DNA of 15,609 nt from Candidatus Merdimorpha stercoravium (GTDB taxonomy: Bacteria; Bacteroidota; Bacteroidia; Flavobacteriales; UBA1820), in assembly GCA_018715295.1 (NCBI GenBank), contig DVLY01000022.1:1-15609 (forward strand), read 5' to 3'. The notes beneath the pieces were generated by a model. It saw only the letters and a list, made by a program, of their open reading frames with translations. It was not told where the DNA came from and made no database searches. The position numbers were made by a program, and so were the translations under genes. Shown here piece by piece: positions 1-5,996 of the stretch (positions are counted from its first letter, which is position 1; each line of letters starts with the position of its first letter).

Positions 1-215
1 CGTAAATGTTCAACCAAAGCTGTGTCGTTTTCAATAGCTACGACATTATGTGCGATTTTTAATAAATGAACAGTTAGAAACCCTTTGCCTGCTCCAATAT
101 CTAAAACTGTATCTTGACTGCTTATATTTGCTATTTTTATTGCATTTTGTATTAGCACTTTATCAATAGTAAAGTGCTGACCCGTAAAACGAACGGGCAA
201 TTTCTTTTTTGTCAT
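1..215 (-). CDS. erm(F): erm(F)-like 23S rRNA adenine N6-dimethyltransferase, 5' part only
   Basis: The first 71 complete codons of an Erm methyltransferase are read leftward from the ATG at 215-213 and run off the window edge. The protein begins MTKKKLPVRFTGQHFTIDKV and carries SAM-binding motif I, VLDIGAGKGFLT (residues 37-48), with the ribose-binding acidic residue in AIEND (E62). The family dimethylates A2058 of 23S rRNA and gives resistance to macrolides, lincosamides and streptogramin B. From memory this is nearly the Bacteroides Erm(F) N-terminus, but with about six substitutions between residues 23 and 56 (for example QN for KD at 23-24 and H for N at 56). A variant allele, or a sister class such as Erm(35), is therefore possible. 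The start codon is about 20 bp from the end of the IS30-family element, as in Tn4351. The DNA is AT-rich, unlike the genes to the right. The 3' part, with the rRNA-binding domain, is not visible. Confidence 0.93.
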   Translation of the reverse strand, partial: MTKKKLPVRFTGQHFTIDKVLIQNAIKIANISSQDTVLDIGAGKGFLTVHLLKIAHNVVAIENDTALVEHL

Positions 216-235
216 TAGTAACTTCTTACAGGTGC

Positions 236-258
236 TGAATTCAAGTTACAAATGCAAC
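236..258. repeat. IS terminal inverted repeat, erm-facing end
   Basis: This 23-bp repeat matches the reverse complement of 1360-1382 at 21 positions, with mismatches at 239 and 249. Read outward toward erm (minus strand) it contains TGCATTTG at 256-249, one base from the Bacteroides -7 consensus TAnnTTTG, 33 nt before the erm start codon. Confidence 0.88.
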
Positions 259-1221
259 GGAATTCATATTAATAATTTGTTTAAATTTTTCGTTTGGTGT
301 GAGGTATCCAAGTCTTTTACGAGGTCTATTATTTAGATTGTTTTCAATCCATTTAATACGCTTGTTGGTTACTTCACTAAAGTCCGTACCCTTTGGGATA
401 TACTGCCTGATAAGACCGTTAGTATTTTCATTGGCACCACGCTCCCAAGAGTGGTATGGCTTACAAAAATAGAAATTAATATCTAGTTTTTGTGATATAT
501 CCTCGTGTTTTGCAAATTCTTTTCCATTATCAGCCGTTATTGTGTGTATTAAGTTTTTTACTTTTCGCAATGCCCATACTGTAATCTTTGCTACAGGGAT
601 GGCTTCTTTCCCTGATAGCTTACGTATCCAGACTCTGCTTGTTGCTCTATCATTAATGGTTAGAATAGCACCTTTGTGATTCTTTCCAATAATTGTATCT
701 ATCTCTAAATCACCAAATCTTTCTTTTTGCTCTACTATTGAAGGTCGCTGGTCAATATCAACCCTATTGGGAATAAATCCTCTACCTGCGTTTTTAGAAC
801 CACGCTTTGAATATTTTCGCCCTTGCCTTCTAAGATATTTATGGAGATCCCCACCTTGTCGTTTATCATTCCATATCCAACAATATATAGTTTCGTGAGA
901 TACCATAGCTATATTTTCTACTTGGCTTCTGCCCACTATCTGCTCTGGGCTCAAATCCTTTCGTAGAAGCTTTTTTACACGCTTCTTCATAGCTTGTGTA
1001 AACACCTCCTTTCGCTTCTTTTCAACCTTACGTTTATCTGCCTTTCTTTGAGCAAGATCAGGGTTGTATTTTCCACTACGAATATCGCAATTGCGTTTTA
1101 TTTCCCTATAGATACTACTTTTATCAACGCCAATAGCTTCAGCTATATCTTTTTTACTCATAGGAACTTGCAGCATCTTAGAAATTGCATACCTTTGCTT
1201 TTCGGTTATATGTTTACTCAT
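241..1221 (-). CDS. IS30-family transposase (IS4351-like), intact
   Basis: This 326-residue DDE transposase cuts and joins the ends of the insertion sequence. An N-terminal helix-turn-helix of IS30 type spans roughly residues 1-45 (AEAIGVDKSSIYREIKRN). The catalytic core shows D175 (DLEIDTIIG), D231 (TADNGKEF) and E265 (ERGANENTNG). The D-55-D-33-E spacing and the SWERGANENTNG signature are characteristic of IS30 elements. Length equals that of the IS4351 transposase as I remember it, and no frameshift or stop interrupts it, so the element may still be active. The stop codon lies inside the erm-proximal inverted repeat. The start at 1221 follows a good -7 box by 35 nt. Its codon usage is AT-rich compared with the host genes, consistent with recent acquisition. 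Confidence 0.96.
   Translation of the reverse strand: MSKHITEKQRYAISKMLQVPMSKKDIAEAIGVDKSSIYREIKRNCDIRSGKYNPDLAQRKADKRKVEKKRKEVFTQAMKKRVKKLLRKDLSPEQIVGRSQVENIAMVSHETIYCWIWNDKRQGGDLHKYLRRQGRKYSKRGSKNAGRGFIPNRVDIDQRPSIVEQKERFGDLEIDTIIGKNHKGAILTINDRATSRVWIRKLSGKEAIPVAKITVWALRKVKNLIHTITADNGKEFAKHEDISQKLDINFYFCKPYHSWERGANENTNGLIRQYIPKGTDFSEVTNKRIKWIENNLNNRPRKRLGYLTPNEKFKQIINMNSVAFVT
249..256 (-). promoter_or_regulatory. Candidate outward -7 box driving erm from the IS end
   Basis: On the minus strand TGCATTTG differs from TAnnTTTG at one base and lies 33 nt upstream of the erm ATG. It has long been reported that erm(F) expression in Bacteroides comes from signals in the adjoining IS4351 end, so the position fits. 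No TTTG-like -33 element is seen at the usual 19-21 bp spacing, so the exact box is my inference. Confidence 0.4.
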
Positions 1222-1256
1222 CTACAACTTTTATTTCTTTGGACGGACAATAAAAA

Positions 1257-1264
1257 CAAAGATA
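1257..1264 (-). promoter_or_regulatory. Predicted -7 box of the transposase gene
   Basis: The minus strand reads TATCTTTG, a perfect match to the Bacteroidota TAnnTTTG element, 35 nt before the transposase ATG. No clear TTTG -33 box is visible at the expected spacing. Confidence 0.5.
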
Positions 1265-1359
1265 GTAACATTATCCATTCAGCAGAGAACAGAGGGATTT
1301 GTCTCTCTTTTCTCTCTGAAAAAATATTACTTATGCAGCTATTAATCCTGTACCAAAAA

Positions 1360-1382
1360 GTTGCATTTATAACTTGAACTCA
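1360..1382. repeat. IS terminal inverted repeat, chromosome-facing end
   Basis: This is the partner of 236-258. Read outward (plus strand) the element equivalent to the erm-side -7-like box is TGCATTTA, so it has lost the final G. Host sequence begins immediately after it, about 25 bp before the phosphoribosyltransferase ATG. Confidence 0.85.
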
Positions 1383-1407
1383 AGAGAGAAAACAAGGAAA
1401 TACGACG

Positions 1408-1806
1408 ATGGAAACCAAACCTTTCGAGCAGGTGATGGAGCGCTTCCGTGCCCTGCGCATCGACGAACCGTTCGACATGATCGTAGCCATAGCCGACGGA
1501 GGCATCCTCCCGGCAGGGATCCTGTGCCGCAAATTGGGATTGCCGGTGTATCTGTTGCGGCTCAACCTTCGCGATGAGTGCCAGAACAAGCTGTACGACC
1601 AGCCGAAACTGCTCCGCCCGATCGATTTCGACTTTGCGGGCAAGCGGGTGTTGCTGGTCGAAGACCGGATCAAGACCGGGACGACGGTCCGGTATGCGAA
1701 AGAATTGCTCTCCGACGCGGCGACGGTCAAGACCTTTACGGTGAACGGAACGGCCGACTACTGCCTGTACGACGAGGCTTGTTTTCGCTTCCCGTGGGTG
1801 TTGTAA
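1408..1806 (+). CDS. Small type I phosphoribosyltransferase
   Basis: This 132-residue protein has the PRPP-binding signature of type I phosphoribosyltransferases, VLLVEDRIKTGTT, at residues 81-93 (E85, D86 and the T/G loop), plus an upstream pyrophosphate-loop-like GGILPA at 31-36. It resembles short predicted phosphoribosyltransferases of the Gpt/xanthine-guanine type (COG2236-like). Such enzymes join a nucleobase to PRPP, but the base cannot be told from sequence. It is shorter than xanthine-guanine phosphoribosyltransferase (about 150-190 residues) yet looks complete, with no obvious N-terminal loss. The ATG at 1408 is preceded by only about 25 bp of host DNA before the insertion sequence, so its native promoter has probably been displaced. 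No hairpin terminator follows it. Confidence 0.85.
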   Translation: METKPFEQVMERFRALRIDEPFDMIVAIADGGILPAGILCRKLGLPVYLLRLNLRDECQNKLYDQPKLLRPIDFDFAGKRVLLVEDRIKTGTTVRYAKELLSDAATVKTFTVNGTADYCLYDEACFRFPWVL

Positions 1807-1892
1807 AAAGTGTTTTTTTGTCGGAAGCGAATCGGTAGTGCGTTCTCGGGTAATGTGTTAAAAAAGAAAACCGGCAGGAATTTTTAACAATA

Positions 1893-1916
1893 ATATTTCC
1901 GCTTATATGGAAATAT
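1893..1916. promoter_or_regulatory. Perfect dyad in the histone promoter (candidate operator)
   Basis: Arms ATATTTCC (1893-1900) and GGAAATAT (1909-1916) are exact reverse complements with an 8-bp spacer. The dyad lies between the predicted -33 and -7 elements of the downstream histone gene, where a bound repressor would block polymerase. The function is inferred from position only. Confidence 0.4.
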
Positions 1917-1927
1917 GAATATATTTG
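1896..1927 (+). promoter_or_regulatory. Predicted Bacteroidota promoter of the Hc1-like gene
   Basis: TTTC (1896-1899, three of four matches to the -33 TTTG) is followed 20 bp later by TATATTTG (1920-1927), an exact TAnnTTTG -7 box. Transcription would start near 1933 and give a leader of about 95 nt before the ATG at 2028. Confidence 0.65.
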
Positions 1928-2027
1928 CAGGTAAAGACCGTGTTGCATGGTTTTGACTGTAAGGCGTTAAAGCGAATACAGGAAGTACAATTAACACTTA
2001 ATACATAACCTAAAATTTGTTTTCGAC

Positions 2028-2204
2028 ATGAAAAATTTACTTGATCAAATCAAAGGGCAGATCGATAGTTTCGTAAAAGATGCCGAAGCTAACGTGGTAA
2101 AAGGCAACAAGGCTGCCGGTACCCGTGCACGCAAGGCTTCGTTGGAACTGACCAAGATGTTCAAGGAGTTCCGCGCAAAATCCATCGAGGCTGCTAAAAA
2201 GTAA
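2028..2204 (+). CDS. Histone H1-like DNA-binding protein (Hc1 family)
   Basis: This 58-residue basic protein (11 Lys and 3 Arg against 7 acidic residues) begins MKNLLDQIKGQIDSFVKDAE and ends in EAAKK. Size, the amphipathic N-terminal helix, and the central GNKAAGTRARKASLEL stretch match the short Hc1 histone-like proteins found widely in Bacteroidota, which are related to chlamydial Hc1 and bind DNA without strong sequence preference. The GTRARKASLEL segment and the lysine-rich tail are the likely DNA contacts. The start is set by the single in-frame ATG after the predicted promoter and a 95-nt leader. The gene is its own transcription unit, with a promoter upstream and a strong terminator 25 nt downstream. 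It is likely abundant, though this is inferred from promoter quality and family. Confidence 0.85.
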   Translation: MKNLLDQIKGQIDSFVKDAEANVVKGNKAAGTRARKASLELTKMFKEFRAKSIEAAKK

Positions 2205-2227
2205 GGCTTCGTCGAAGTCGTTCAATA

Positions 2228-2258
2228 AAAAACGGGGAGCATTTGCTCCCCGTTTTTT
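2228..2258. terminator. Strong bidirectional intrinsic terminator
   Basis: A perfect 9-bp GC-rich stem (2232-2240 with 2245-2253, 4-nt loop) is flanked by an A-run on the left and a T-run on the right. It can end the histone transcript on the plus strand and the convergent beta-barrel operon on the minus strand. Confidence 0.92.
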
Positions 2259-2373
2259 GTTGTGCTTATTGTCTTTTGAGTCGGGCGAAAGGACGTCCGT
2301 TTTTCCGAAAAATAAGGAATGTAAAGTCCCGGGACGGTTCTCACAGGCCCATAAGGGCGTTCTTCCTACCGGA

Positions 2374-3204
2374 TTACTTGTCGCGGGTGCGCAAGTCGAA
2401 CAGGTTGTAGCTCAACACGAGCGTGCCCCGCATCTGGAGCATTTTGTAGTCGAAGTACTTGTTGTCGGAGGTGAAAATGTCCTTGAGCCCGAAGGTTACC
2501 CGCAGACCTAGATCGAATCGGGTGAAGAGTTTCTTTTCATAACCGAGCAGCAACCCGGCGTCCCACGAGCCGATCGAGGAGGAAAAGTCCATCTGGATCG
2601 GGGCTTCCGGAGTAACGGCATTGCGGAACTCGTCGGGTTCGTTGCCCACATAGCCTTTGGTGGCCGTAACGCGGAAGCGGGTGCCCAGGTAGTAGGCTCC
2701 GTATGCGCCGAAGATCAGTTTGTTGCCCCGTCCGGAGGGGAAGGTGTATTTGGCGTATACGGGGACTTCCACCATGTTGAAAGCCATGGACATTTCGGCC
2801 GTCCCCGAAAAATATTGCGTCTTTTTCACCCCCTGGTCCGTACCTTCGAAGCGTTGGTTTTCTACTCGGGCGTCGGCATCGAGAGCAATCCGTTTGTAGG
2901 TAACCTCAGCCCCCAGCGCCCATTTTTTGGCCTTCAGGGGGATCGTTACCTTGCCTCCCAGCGAAAGGGAGAGTTGCGGGTATGGGTTGAACTTGTCCGG
3001 GATGTGCTTGAAGGGGAACGGTACCGCCCCGCCGATGTCCGTGCCCACCTGTACACCGATGGCAATGCGGGATTTGAGAGCGGTGGTATCGGTAGCTTCG
3101 TCGGCCGGCGTTTCCGTTTCGAGTCTTTTTTCAAGATCGCTCGCCATGGCCGTGCACGTACCCAGCAGGATGGCCAGCAGGATGGCATATATTTTTGTTT
3201 TCAT
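2374..3204 (-). CDS. Outer-membrane beta-barrel protein (PorT-like family)
   Basis: This 276-residue exported protein has a signal peptide at residues 1-21 (MKTKIYAILLAILLGTCTAM then A-S). The rest alternates polar and hydrophobic residues in segments with glycines and aromatic girdles (for example IAIGVQVGTDIGG, VPVYAKYTFP, LIFGAYGAYYLG, WDAGLLLGYEKKL, DLGLRVTFGL). That is the pattern of the 8- to 10-strand PorT-like/OMP_b-brl_2 barrels common in Bacteroidota. The final strand, MRGTLVLSYNLFDL, ends near the C-terminus as expected for assembly by the BAM machinery. The ligand or function is unknown. It starts 30 bp after the stop of the PCMD lipoprotein gene, so the two are probably cotranscribed, and the transcript would run into the shared terminator near 2228-2258. 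Confidence 0.85.
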   Translation of the reverse strand: MKTKIYAILLAILLGTCTAMASDLEKRLETETPADEATDTTALKSRIAIGVQVGTDIGGAVPFPFKHIPDKFNPYPQLSLSLGGKVTIPLKAKKWALGAEVTYKRIALDADARVENQRFEGTDQGVKKTQYFSGTAEMSMAFNMVEVPVYAKYTFPSGRGNKLIFGAYGAYYLGTRFRVTATKGYVGNEPDEFRNAVTPEAPIQMDFSSSIGSWDAGLLLGYEKKLFTRFDLGLRVTFGLKDIFTSDNKYFDYKMLQMRGTLVLSYNLFDLRTRDK

Positions 3205-3234
3205 GGTTTTCGTCGTATTTGAAAATAAGGTGGG

Positions 3235-4371
3235 CTACTCGTAATTCAGGCGGACATCGTCGATCATCAGCACGCTGCCCGGAGCGCCTTCGAAATAGTC
3301 GCCCCGGATACTCGAGGTAAATACGATGGCGATGTAGTTCGGGATGGTCGTCTGGTCGGTGTAGGCGATGTCTATGGTTGCTTCCACCCAGCCGTTGGTG
3401 TCGTTGATGACCAGTTCGCCGCTGCCTACCACTTTGATGTTGGCGGCCGGGTCCTTGTGGTATTCCATTTCGCCCTCCCCGGAATAGTAGAGCAGTTGTA
3501 CCCAGGCCTGTCCCCGGTCTTTGCCCGAGAGGTTGACGAAGTTGCCGTTTTCTACCTTCTGCAACTGTTCGCCCGCTTTGTAGCTCATGCGGAAGGTCAT
3601 CGAGGTGGGGCGTTTGATGAAATGCGAGCCGAAGAAGGTCATCTGCCGCGGGTTGTCCAGGTTGACATTCGAGGAGAAGTTTCCGGTAAAGGTGGTCCCG
3701 GCGGCGATGGTGCGGTAAACGAAGTCGACTTTCTTGGTCGTCATCTGGGCGCAAAGTCCGTTGGGACCGCTGGCCGGCAGGGTGCCCTGCACGAAATAGT
3801 TGTTGGCCGTGCACCAGTAGTTGTTGCCTTCGATGGAGGTCGGGTTGAGGTTGACCTTGTTGGTGTTGGTGTTGATCCACTGCTCGAAGTCGCTGTTGGG
3901 TATCTGGAACAACTCTTCCAGGTAGTCGCCTCCGCCGGTGGCGTTGTCCGAGAGCGAGATGGTGTAGGTATTGACCAGTCCGCTTTCGGCGATCAGGACA
4001 AACCGGTAGGTCTGTCCGTAGGTGAAGGTGAGCGGGGACATGAAATCCCACTCCTGACTTTCGCTGCCCGAGAGGGTAGGAATGTAGAAGATCTTTTCCG
4101 CTCCGGAGAACGTCGCCTCCACCAGCACCGAATACGGATAGTCCGTATTGGTGGCGTCGGTGGTTATCACGATCCGGTTGTCGTCCGGATTGTCCGATAG
4201 GATGATTTCCACGCTTTTCACCTTAACGCCGCTGGAAGCAGCGGTAACGATAAAACTGTCGATGCTCGTCTGGTCGCTCAATTTGTTCACTTTGTCGCAG
4301 GAGAAAGCGAGGGAACAAGCGGCCGCTAGGACGAAGAGTCTGTTGAATGTGGACATGAGTCGGTTTTTCAT
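3235..4371 (-). CDS. PCMD-domain surface/periplasmic lipoprotein
   Basis: This 378-residue protein has a lipoprotein signal ending in LAFSC (the lipidated Cys is residue 25 from the ATG at 4371, or residue 20 from a second ATG at 4356). An Ig-like N-terminal domain follows, covering roughly residues 30-135. The C-terminal part (about 150-378) begins IPNSDFEQWI, contains NNYWCTANNYF and ends VLMIDDVRLNYE. This matches the putative carbohydrate metabolism domain PCMD (PF13201) of Bacteroidota. PCMD proteins often sit near polysaccharide-use or surface-glycan genes; the carbohydrate role itself is a domain-based conjecture. The frame stays open upstream to a TTG at 4392, but that codon overlaps the predicted -7 box, so I prefer the ATG. 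The gene precedes the beta-barrel gene and probably shares an operon with it. Confidence 0.85.
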   Translation of the reverse strand: MKNRLMSTFNRLFVLAAACSLAFSCDKVNKLSDQTSIDSFIVTAASSGVKVKSVEIILSDNPDDNRIVITTDATNTDYPYSVLVEATFSGAEKIFYIPTLSGSESQEWDFMSPLTFTYGQTYRFVLIAESGLVNTYTISLSDNATGGGDYLEELFQIPNSDFEQWINTNTNKVNLNPTSIEGNNYWCTANNYFVQGTLPASGPNGLCAQMTTKKVDFVYRTIAAGTTFTGNFSSNVNLDNPRQMTFFGSHFIKRPTSMTFRMSYKAGEQLQKVENGNFVNLSGKDRGQAWVQLLYYSGEGEMEYHKDPAANIKVVGSGELVINDTNGWVEATIDIAYTDQTTIPNYIAIVFTSSIRGDYFEGAPGSVLMIDDVRLNYE

Positions 4372-4389
4372 GAGTTTGATAAAACGCAG

Positions 4390-4397
4390 CAAATGTA
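4390..4397 (-). promoter_or_regulatory. Predicted -7 box for the PCMD/beta-barrel operon
   Basis: The minus strand reads TACATTTG, an exact TAnnTTTG. The expected start is near 4384, giving a leader of only about 12-28 nt depending on which ATG is used. The -33 region is T-rich but lacks a clear TTTG. Confidence 0.55.
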
Positions 4398-4460
4398 TGA
4401 ATTAATCGATAAAAAATCGTGTTTTTTTCGGTGTATGCGTTAAATGATCTTTTAGGAAAC

Positions 4461-4499
4461 AAGAAAAAGCGTGAGGGAGAAGATTCGTTGCTTTTTCTT
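4461..4499 (-). terminator. Hairpin after the antiporter gene (candidate terminator)
   Basis: A perfect 10-bp inverted repeat, 4461-4470 with 4490-4499, has a 19-nt loop and begins at the antiporter stop codon. The stem is A/T-heavy and its far arm carries a T-run, so it could be a weak terminator on the minus strand between the antiporter and the PCMD gene. Confidence 0.45.
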
Positions 4500-5974
4500 T
4501 ATTTCTTTTCCGCTGGTTCCAAGGGGGTTCTTTGGCACAGTGAGCGAACACGTTCTACGTCCGTCTGGCTTTCGGACATCAAGGTCAGGATGTCGCCCTG
4601 TTCGATGACCGTCGAACCGTTCGGAGCAAAGTATTTCCCGTCCCGATACACCAGGATGATCATCACCGAGTGGGGGATCTTCAGGTCCACCACTTTCTTG
4701 TCCACGATAAAGGAGCCGGGACGAGCCGTTACCTCGACCAGTTCGCTCTTGAAACTCTCGGATGTCTCGTAGTCCAGTGGGTGCTGGCGGGCGTCGCTGC
4801 CCGGCAGGTCGAGCCGCAGCCAGCGCGCCATCAGCGGCAGCGAAGTCCCTTGGATGAGTACCGAGGAGATCGAGATAAAGAACACGATGTTGAAGATCGT
4901 ATTGGCCTGCGGTACGCCCGATACCAATGCGTAGGAGGCAAAGACGATGGGCACCGCTCCGCGCAACCCTCCCCAGGAGATGAAGATCTTGTCGCGGGCC
5001 GAAAACTTGGAGAAGACCATCAGGATAAACACGACTACCGGACGGGCTACCAGGATCATGAAGAACGAGATGACGATCCCGATGCCGATCACCGGGACGA
5101 TCTCCGAGGGATAGACCAGCAGTCCCAGCATGAGGAACATCACCACCTGCATCAGCCAGGCCAGACCGTCGTTGAACTGCATCAGGCTGCGTTTGTGTAC
5201 GAAGTTGCTGTTGCCCAGGATGATGGCCGAGATGTAGATGGCCAGGAAACCGTTGCCCCCGGTCAGGTCCGTTGCGGCAAAGGTGAGCAGTGTAGTGGCC
5301 ATCATCAGCACCGGGTACAGTCCGTCGGTGTCCAGTTTGATACGGTTGATCACCCACAGCGAGGCTTTTCCGAAGGCCCACCCGGCGATGGAGCCCAGGA
5401 CGATGGAGCGCACCAGCATCCACCCGATGGTGGCAAAGGAGGTATTGGGTTCCTGGATCAGGTAGATGAACGTGGTGGTCATGATGTAGGCCATCGGGTC
5501 GTTCGAGCCGCTTTCCAATTCCAGCAGCGGGCGCAGGTTGTGTTTGAGCCCCATTTTCCGGCTTCGGAATACGCCGAACACGGCCGCTGCGTCGGTGGAG
5601 GAGACGATCGCCCCGATAAGCAGAGAGACTAACAAGGAAAAATCAGTTACCAAATACACGAATCCTCCCACAGCGAAAACTGACAGCAAAACACCCAGTG
5701 TAGACAAAATAATGCCTTCGGTCAATACGGGACGGATGGTGGAAAACTTAGTTTCTAGTCCACCTGAATATATGATGAAGATCAAGGCGATATTGCCCAC
5801 GAATTGGGCAAATTGATAGTCGTCGAATTCGATGCCTCCGATGCCTTCCGAACCAGCCAGCATTCCCGTGATCAAAAACAGGAGCAGGGACGGTGTGCCG
5901 AATTTATGGGAAGTCTTGCTCAAAACAATACTGATGAGCAACAGTAGGGCAGAGAGAAAAATAAGATGCGTCAT
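4499..5974 (-). CDS. CPA1-type Na+/K+:H+ antiporter with RCK_C domain (NhaP2/CvrA-like)
   Basis: This 491-residue inner-membrane protein exchanges monovalent cations for protons. It has about 12-13 hydrophobic segments over residues 1-385 with family motifs SSTDAAAVF (125-133), LELESGSNDP (151-160, including the ion-binding N158/D159 pair) and GGLRGAVPI (335-343). A cytoplasmic TrkA-C (RCK_C) domain follows at about residues 408-476, as in K+/H+ antiporters of the NhaP2/CvrA group. The ion specificity (K+ or Na+) cannot be fixed from sequence, though the RCK_C domain favours a K+/H+ role gated by a nucleotide or ligand. The ATG at 5974 lies 22 bp after the stop of the EamA gene, suggesting one operon. 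Length is slightly shorter than E. coli NhaP2 (about 575). Confidence 0.92.
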   Translation of the reverse strand: MTHLIFLSALLLLISIVLSKTSHKFGTPSLLLFLITGMLAGSEGIGGIEFDDYQFAQFVGNIALIFIIYSGGLETKFSTIRPVLTEGIILSTLGVLLSVFAVGGFVYLVTDFSLLVSLLIGAIVSSTDAAAVFGVFRSRKMGLKHNLRPLLELESGSNDPMAYIMTTTFIYLIQEPNTSFATIGWMLVRSIVLGSIAGWAFGKASLWVINRIKLDTDGLYPVLMMATTLLTFAATDLTGGNGFLAIYISAIILGNSNFVHKRSLMQFNDGLAWLMQVVMFLMLGLLVYPSEIVPVIGIGIVISFFMILVARPVVVFILMVFSKFSARDKIFISWGGLRGAVPIVFASYALVSGVPQANTIFNIVFFISISSVLIQGTSLPLMARWLRLDLPGSDARQHPLDYETSESFKSELVEVTARPGSFIVDKKVVDLKIPHSVMIILVYRDGKYFAPNGSTVIEQGDILTLMSESQTDVERVRSLCQRTPLEPAEKK

Positions 5975-5996
5975 ATTTTGTTGATAGGATAAAAAA

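Larger units (their letters stand above)
236..1382 (-). mobile_element. IS4351-like insertion sequence (IS30 family), complete
   Basis: A complete insertion sequence of about 1.15 kb consists of one transposase gene between terminal inverted repeats. Positions 236-258 pair with 1360-1382 as a 23-bp imperfect repeat with 21 matches. Size, gene and placement match IS4351, the element flanking Tn4351-type erm(F) composite transposons in Bacteroides. The left end abuts erm and the right end abuts host chromosome, so this copy is probably one arm of a composite transposon whose other arm lies outside the window. That explains why no target duplication can be checked here. The element is visibly richer in A and T than the host genes. 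The exact outer ends may be a few bases further out than stated. Confidence 0.9.

Noticed and set aside
994..1377. 127-residue plus-strand frame inside the IS
   Set aside because: It is antisense to the transposase, AT-rich and domain-free. The DDE transposase is clear on the other strand.
1408..2204. Phosphoribosyltransferase and histone gene as a novel defence or stress module beside the transposon
   Set aside because: The histone gene has its own promoter and terminator and both families are common housekeeping genes in Bacteroidota. Their position next to the IS reflects the insertion site.
2326..2335. 10-bp palindrome GTCCCGGGAC in the gap after the terminator
   Set aside because: It is short, has no flanking T-run and is expected by chance in GC-rich DNA.
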